64,000 nucleotides of DNA, taken from the NCBI GenBank assembly GCA_022575985.1, contig JAKSXM010000156.1:2480001-2544000 (forward strand), written 5' to 3'. The DNA is from Anagrus nilaparvatae. Its lineage: Eukaryota > Arthropoda > Insecta > Hymenoptera > Mymaridae. This document shows positions 58,324-64,000 of the stretch, in pieces. Under the pieces are notes generated by a model. It searched no databases and was not told the origin of the DNA. It worked only from the letters and a program-made list of their open reading frames with translations. A program made the translations under genes and the position numbers. Positions within the stretch are counted from its first letter, which is position 1, and each line of letters opens with the position of its first letter.

Positions 58324-59637
58324 TTAACGCCAGGACGGAGAGTTTAAAGGAAATGAGCAAAAATAAGTATATTCTGAAATTAGTTTTCATCTACAACCCT
58401 TAAAAATACCCTAAAAACGGGGGTGAAAGGGGTAGGTTAGGCATTATTAGAAAATATTTGGAAAAATCAATGAAAAAAGTATCCAATTTTATTGAAAAAT
58501 GTTTGAAAATAATATTTTTTATGTAAATATATGTAAACTTCGTATACATTGAGGTCTCATACATTTTGGCCCTATTTACAACCCTTAAAAGGTGGATAGG
58601 GGTGCTACTCCAGTCAAAATACGGGTTTGGTTGTATTATCACTGACGAACACCAGATTTGTTCTACTATAGGTTTTTTTGTTCGCTGAACACGAAATTTG
58701 GAGTCATTTGGCAGAGAAATTGGGGCTTCACCCTTAAATTTGCAAAAACTACCCTTAATATGGGTATATCCTGGACGCTCAAAGTGAGATAATAACAAAA
58801 ACACCCCATTTAGGGGTAGTTTTAGCTACGGTGAAATATTTATGAAAAAGAAGTCGAAATTCTTGATTAGTGGCCCAAAAAAATTTATAAGAACGTAATT
58901 TGGAAGCTCAAAGTGCAAAAATAGCAAAAACACCCCTTTTTAGGGATAGTTCTAGCTATTTTAAGGATGAAATATTAAATATTTATGAAAAAGAAGTCGA
59001 AATTCTCGATTAGCGACCCAAAAAACCTATATGGGCATATCCTGGATGCTAAAAGTACGAAAATAGCAAAAATACCCCTTTTTTGGGGGTAGATTTAACC
59101 AATTTAGGGGTGAAATTTTAATTTTTTATGAAAAAAGAAGCCGAAATTTTTGAATAGCGACCCAAAAAACCTTAACGGTGCAAATTTGGGTGCTCAAAGT
59201 GCGAATATGTAAAAAAACCCCTTTTTGCGGGTAGTTTTTGAAAATTTAAGGGTGAAGCTCCCATTTCTTTACGAAATGACCCCGATTTTCGGGTTCAGCG
59301 ACCCAAAAACCTATAGTAGAACAAATCTGGACAAAATGTATGAAACCTCAATGTATATAAAGATTACATAAATTTACATAAAAAATATTATTTTCAAACA
59401 TTTTTCATTGAAATTGGATACTTTTTTCATTGATTTTTCCAAACATTTCCTAATATTGCCTAACCTAACCCTTTCACCCCCCTTTTTAGGGTATTTTTAA
59501 GGTTTGTAGGTGAAAACTAATGTCAGATTCTGAAAGAGCATGTTTTACCATAGGAATGAACTTTTTAGCCACTGATCTATAATGGAATATATTTATTTTT
59601 GCTCACTTCCAAAACTCTCTGCCCCGGCGTATATTAA
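58324..59637. mobile_element. 1.3-kb palindromic element with TTAA near both ends
   Basis: Arms: cgccaggacggagagttt...tgagcaaaaataa at the left and its reverse complement ending ctctctgccccggcg at the right, followed inwards by ggtatttttaagggttgtag-type blocks and 'aaaatatttggaaaaatcaatg'. TTAA lies at 58324-58327 and 59634-59637, although the right one is offset by about four bases. The interior consists of ~140-bp 'agcgacccaaaaaacct' blocks shared with 39563-40918. The minus-strand frame at 58400-58804 reads across the arm and is not a gene. Confidence 0.75.
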
Positions 59638-59639
59638 AA

Positions 59640-59990
59640 AACACTCAAGATAATCTCCGTTTATTCCGACGCGCCTTTTGGACTTAGAAACGCAGAGCTC
59701 AATGTTATAAAAGTGTTTTTTCGAAATCTTAACCCGCAATTTTCCATCACCAATTCTCTTGTTGGTGTACTCAATAAACCAAATTCACATTTTTCAACCG
59801 AAATGGACAGTTTTTAAATGGCTGCTAAAATTGCAATTTCCAATAAACATATGTCTTGTATAGGTCTCAAAAATTTTGTATGATCTCTAAGTTTCCAAAG
59901 ATGCTTTACTCGTTCCTTTTTTTATTAATATAATTTAAAGATAGAGTCTCAATTTCATATTCTATCACTAACATTGTGGAATCATATCTT
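59640..59990. repeat. Diverged fragment of the 13946-15999 fold-back element
   Basis: Shares caataaaccaaattcacatt, tggctgctaaaattgcaatt, ataggtctcaaaaattttgt and 'ctttactcgtt' in the same order as the inner arm of that element. Single arm only. Confidence 0.6.
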
Positions 59991-60900
59991 GGAAGCATCT
60001 AAAGCTAAACCCCCCTTCAAATATTGCACATTTGACCCCCTCCCAAAATGTTATGCTCTGAAGTATTCCCTTCCTATAAACAAATTCAAATTGTAAAAAT
60101 TATATACAAATTATATGTAAAAAACCTCGCAACAGATTTTTCAAACCACAACCATCGAATAGAATGAAAAATGTTTATACTTATAAACTTAATTGAATAC
60201 CCAGTTTAAATACCTAAAGACTTACTATAACCAAGTATTTAGTTAGTACCAGTTGTTCTACAGGAACGGAAAAATATATGTCGGTGTATATTATCTTAAT
60301 TTTGTATCGTGGTAATAGTGGTCTATTTATTTAAAATTTATTGCATAAGCATTTTTACTATTATTTATTTTATAATCTCGCATTTATTAAAATATTCTCG
60401 AAAATACTTACATTTGCACACGTAAATTTAGTTATTTTTAATTTTTAGGACTCTGCTGTTTTTTGAGTAGTTACCAGATAAAGTGAGCGATGTTCATGCT
60501 TCTTTGTACAAACTCAGAAGACGCCTCCTACTGTTGTTAGGTTGCTTTGTTTCATATTCCTAGCAGAGTTTAATTTTAATTTTAGTTTAATTTTCAGAGA
60601 ATAACTTATTAATAATCATTATAATTTTAAAAATTTTTTACTTTTGGCAAATTTTCAATTTTGCTTAAATTCTAACATAAGCAAACAGCTTGAACTGCTG
60701 AATTCAAGCTTTCTTGAAATTTCAAGCAAAGCAATATAAGCGCGTGCTTCTTATATACATATTATTTTTTGAAATTGGATAAAGAAGAAATAAAGAATTT
60801 TAAAAACATGTTCTTTTTTAAAATCCGATCCGATTTTCTGCTTTATTTTGCATGTCAATTAGATTTTTAAGGAAGTGACGCGTTTTTTTGAAAAGGATCT
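59991..60900. other. Intronic DNA
   Basis: Contains 'cacaaccatcgaatagaat' (see 42340) and, at 60530-60740, aggttgctttg ... caagcaaagc words that resemble the 23057 hairpin termini. No exon. Confidence 0.45.
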
Positions 60901-60929
60901 AAACAATATGTTTGACTAAGGTTTAGTAA

Positions 60930-61720
60930 AAATGTGGAGGAGGAGCGTTGTATTACTATTACCTACCATGTAGAGATTTTCTCTACTTTAGGTTTTTTTG
61001 ATCGCTGATCATGAATTTTTTGAGTCCCTGCAAAAATACCCCTAAACTAACAAAAAAAATCCCTAAAAAGAGCAATATTCACAAAAAATATCGTATTTTG
61101 GGATCCAGAGAGTTAAAAATCAATTTTGCACCCTTAAATCTACAAAATATCCCTAAAAAAGAGTTTTTTAAAATTCTAAAAAAAAAAAAAAAATGAATTT
61201 TGAGTGATTATACGTTTTTTTGTTCGCTAATTATGAATTTTAGAGTCCCAAAAGTAAAAATGAATGTAACAACTTTATACTGATTTGCAAAAGACACCGA
61301 TATTTTGATGATTTAAGGGTACTGCATTCTTTATTAACTCTTTGGATCATGAAAATAATCATTAACAACCAGAAAAACGTATAGTAACCTAAATTTCAAT
61401 ATGTTTTAGAAATGTTGCAAAAACCCTCTTTTTAGAGGTATTTTTGTAGATTTGAGGTTGCTGAATTTATTTTTAACCTTTTAGACCATGAAATTCGTAT
61501 TTAGCAGAAAAAAAAAACTTATAGCAACTCAAAATCCGACATTTTGGAAAAATTTTGCGAAAACACCTCAAAAGGGAGTTTTCGTTAATTTAAGGGTGTT
61601 GCACTCTTAGAAATCCCTCGTGTCCCAAAAACATGTAATTAACTACAAAAAAAACTTATCGTTGAAAAAGTCTACAAATAGTTGGTAATATCAACCCCTA
61701 AACCACATTTTGACTGTTAA
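60930..61720. repeat. Degenerate block repeat of the palindrome family
   Basis: Repeats of 'tttgatcgctgatcatgaat', 'aaaatacccctaaa' and 'ttaagggtgttgcac' about every 130-150 bp. These match the interior of 39563-40918 and 58324-59637, but clear inverted ends are missing. Confidence 0.55.
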
Positions 61721-63146
61721 ATATTTTTTTGAGTTCTAATTCATACTAATCGCGAGCTTGTGGAAAATGAAAATATTGGGAAAAACTCGAAGTCGCTTTC
61801 TTAAAAATACAAGTTGATTGAAACACAAAATAAAATAAAAAACGGAGCTCTACTTTTTGCATAATCCATTACGCCGTTTGCGCGTTTTTTCTCAATGCAT
61901 TACAGCTTCACCTGTCACTGCGAGATGACGTCATCAAAAAAAGAAAATTTTATTTTTTTGCAGTAAAATATTTTTCTAAAAGAATAGAAAAAATTTACAT
62001 TATTATTTATATTCGCATTTTCCAGAATCATTTCCGAAAAATTACTAAAAGTTATCACAGAACAGATACAATCTCCCTTAAGATTTCTTTTTTTCATATC
62101 CCTGTTATTTAATATGTAAAATGATTTTACCCTCTGTCTAACTTGAAATCAGTAAGCATAAAATTCTTCATATATTATGTATTTATGATAAATTTTTATT
62201 TTGCAGATAGTAATTTTATCTAAAATATCTTTTGCGTGCTTTATCATAAATTAGTATAAAATGAAATTAACACTGTCCTTGAATTCATTCTATAAATATT
62301 AAAAAACACAATTATAAAAATTATCACTTGTTCAATAAAAAATAATTTTTATAAAACTACAAATTTTGTTATTATTGAGTTTCAGCATGTCAATAAATAA
62401 ATTTGTTATTTTTTTTTTACCGTAAAAAGTTTCCAAAAACACGAGTAAAATCATTTAAAATTTATTCTAATCCTTTTGAAAAAACTTTTTTATTTATTTT
62501 TTTATAGAATATTTAAACTTTGCTTGAATCTCAATTTTTTTACCCTTTTTTTAATTTTTATTTTAATACTTCAGGCTATTTAACTAAAAATTACATAAAA
62601 CTTAAAAAAATACAATAATTTATGCATAATAAATATAATATTATAACTATAGCACTGCATATTAATTAAAAATCCATGTTAGCCAACACTTTTATATATA
62701 TAAAAATGTTTTTTTAATGGAATAAATTAAAATATTATATTTTTGATTGAAAGTATCTATCTCTTTAATATTAAAAATTTTCATTTTATGTAGAACAATT
62801 TTTTTTATACATAATAGGGTTAGTTACCTGTCAATACGTTATGTCGTTTTTAGTGAATAACAGGGCTACTCGCTCAATTGCTTTTTCCTTTTACAACCCG
62901 TTAGAGCGAAAATATAAAATAATCTATTTTTTTTTCTCAAAATAGACGTACAAAAAAAAAAGAATAATAAAAGAATTGGAAGAAAAAAAAATTTTATTTT
63001 ACAATTTTCCTTTTTATTCTATGGTTTTATTTTTTTTAGATAGAGTGTAAATTTTCCTGAAATTTGAATACCGTTTAAATACGAGAAAATGTATACTTTT
63101 TTTTTTTCATTATTCTATTATGCATTTATGTCATTTACATATAAAA
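61721..63146. other. Intronic AT-rich DNA before the second coding exon
   Basis: Low-complexity A/T tracts. No additional exon or transposon termini recognised. Confidence 0.5.
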
Positions 63147-63164
63147 TTTGTTTTTCTTTTACAG
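63147..63164 (+). promoter_or_regulatory. Splice acceptor of the LTCYTC exon
   Basis: ttgtttttcttttacag: a pyrimidine tract followed by AG at 63163-63164. Confidence 0.75.
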
Positions 63165-63205
63165 GTTTAACTTGCTATACTTGCGTGAATGTTAGTGATA
63201 ACAAG
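63165..63205 (+). CDS. Ly6/three-finger protein, second coding exon (41 nt)
   Basis: After the Ser codon completed from the first exon it reads LTCYTCVNVSDNK, then donor gtaag at 63206 in phase 0. LxCYxC is the diagnostic start of the Ly6/uPAR domain, where the two Cys begin the disulphide core. N-V-S is a possible N-glycosylation site. The remaining cysteines and the C-terminal GPI signal must lie in exons beyond the window. The very small exon agrees with the habit of insect Ly6 genes of splitting the first loop into its own exon. Confidence rests on phase match and motif together; the exon alone would be weak. Confidence 0.78.
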
Positions 63206-63645
63206 GTAAGAAAAATTTTTTTTTTATTTAAAGAATAGTATTAAGTATTATACGTACTAAAAATAAATATAAAAAGAATATTTTATAGTTTAATCAATAC
63301 GCAATTCTTATATCTATACAATAGAAACTCACTTATTTCCCAAAGTGATTGTACATAGAGATATATATTTTCTTGAAAATGTAACTTCTGTTCATAAAAC
63401 TTAGTTCATAAAAAGAGAAAATTCTTCTATCAAACTTGCTGACTTGAAGATATAAAAATCGTAAAAAACTTGCTAGAAGATTTTAGAAAGGTTTTTGTAG
63501 ATTAGAAATTAAGTAGATACTTGTTAACTCATATCTTTACAAGCGGACTTAAATAGTCGATCGGGTTCTCGGTTAGAAAACTTAAAAAAATAAAAATCTA
63601 TTTTAATCAGAATATCTATTGGCTTAGCAAGGGATGAAAGAATCA
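63206..63645 (+). other. Start of the next Ly6 intron
   Basis: Begins gtaagaaaa. No further exon recognised up to the MITE. Ordinary AT-rich DNA. Confidence 0.5.
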
Positions 63646-63647
63646 TA

Positions 63648-63922
63648 CACTGAAAAAAAATTACTGGCTACGCGCCTAGATTGCTAGTACAGGCGGAGTA
63701 CAGGCGTAGTGCCTGTTTAGCGAGACCGGCGAGGGCCTCGAACGAACTGGCGTTTCACGCGTTTGGAGAGGGGGCCCCAGCATTTTCTCTTTGTATTTTT
63801 TATATGTCACGTGATCTAAACGTGTGAAACGCAAGTTTGTTCGAGGCCCGGAGCCCGTTCTCATTGAACACGCTCTGCGCCTATAAAATTCTAGGCGCGT
63901 GGCCAGTAATTTTTTTTCAGTG
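63648..63922. mobile_element. 275-bp GC-rich TA-flanked MITE
   Basis: TA-CACTGAAAAAAAATTACTGG ... CCAGTAATTTTTTTTCAGTG-TA, with ~35-nt inverted ends (through ctacgcgcctag / ctaggcgcgtggc). The interior is far more GC-rich than anything else nearby and has inverted 'cgtttcacgcgtttgg' / 'cgtgtgaaacgcaag' words. Tc1/mariner-like ends. The minus-strand frame crossing it (63676-63975) is a by-product. Confidence 0.85.
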
Positions 63923-63924
63923 TA

Positions 63925-64000
63925 TATCTGACGAGTTGATGGGATTGGACGCGAGGTAAACTGACGAGGGTGCACGAGCCGCCAGGCGAGTGCCCCTGAG
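63925..64000. other. GC-rich edge sequence
   Basis: About 75 nt with gacgcgaggtaaactgacga and gagccgccaggcgagtgccc, markedly different in composition from the rest of the intron. Possibly the start of another insertion; cut by the window edge. Confidence 0.35.

Larger units (their letters stand above)
43939..63164 (+). other. 19.2-kb intron of the Ly6 gene
   Basis: Donor gtaagt at 43939, acceptor tttttcttttacag ending at 63164. It is filled with repeats: a 450-bp inverted repeat, ~165-bp and ~115-bp satellites, a 45-bp minisatellite, a Harbinger-like insertion and two palindromic repeat blocks. No other exon with both splice sites and a compatible cysteine-bearing frame was found within it, but short exons could be missed. 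Confidence 0.65.

Noticed and set aside
63676..63975. 99-codon Arg/Thr-rich minus-strand frame
   Set aside because: It runs through the inverted ends of a MITE and off into edge sequence; no domain.

Overview
This is AT-rich, gene-poor nuclear DNA of a eukaryote, most likely an arthropod and probably an insect. Three things point there: a Ly6/three-finger gene split by spliceosomal introns with GT/AG junctions, an R2-clade non-LTR retrotransposon, and a dense mix of short inverted-repeat DNA transposons. I cannot name the species; a parasitoid wasp is one possibility, but nothing here proves it. There are no bacterial-style operons, no rRNA and no CRISPR array.

Layout. 1-1620: higher-order satellite (about 155-bp monomers in groups of three) ending in a CA microsatellite. 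3075-4512: piggyBac-like fold-back element flanked by TTAA. 7069-7784: second TTAA-flanked inverted-repeat element. 8646-13626: a small DNA transposon with 42-nt terminal inverted repeats, split by a 4.6-kb decayed R2-clade retrotransposon that carries its own 18-bp target duplication. 13946-15999: 2-kb near-palindrome. 17-43 kb: mostly AT-rich DNA with scattered MITEs, among them a MULE remnant with a transposase fragment (36860-37785), an 8-bp-TSD MITE (33850-34111), and a 1.36-kb palindrome (39563-40918) carrying a nested 8-bp-TSD MITE.

43.7-63.2 kb: the only host gene I can support. Its first coding exon (43758-43938: signal peptide plus an acidic Ser/Thr/Asn-rich segment) and a 41-nt exon (63165-63205, LTCYTC motif) match in phase and both have good splice sites. 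This gives a secreted Ly6-family protein whose 3' part lies beyond the window. The 19.2-kb intron between them holds a ~165-bp satellite (46140-47750), a ~115-bp satellite (48075-53820) interrupted by a Harbinger-like insertion, a 45-bp minisatellite (54581-55180), segmental repeats around these arrays, and a further palindrome (58328-59629). The next intron starts with a GC-rich TA-flanked MITE.

The genes do not form a pathway. The window is one host gene fragment in a repeat landscape in which elements have repeatedly inserted into each other. The items most worth follow-up are the non-rDNA R2-like insertion, the three-monomer satellite with stray monomers elsewhere, the satellite-filled intron, and the family of long TTAA-ended palindromes.
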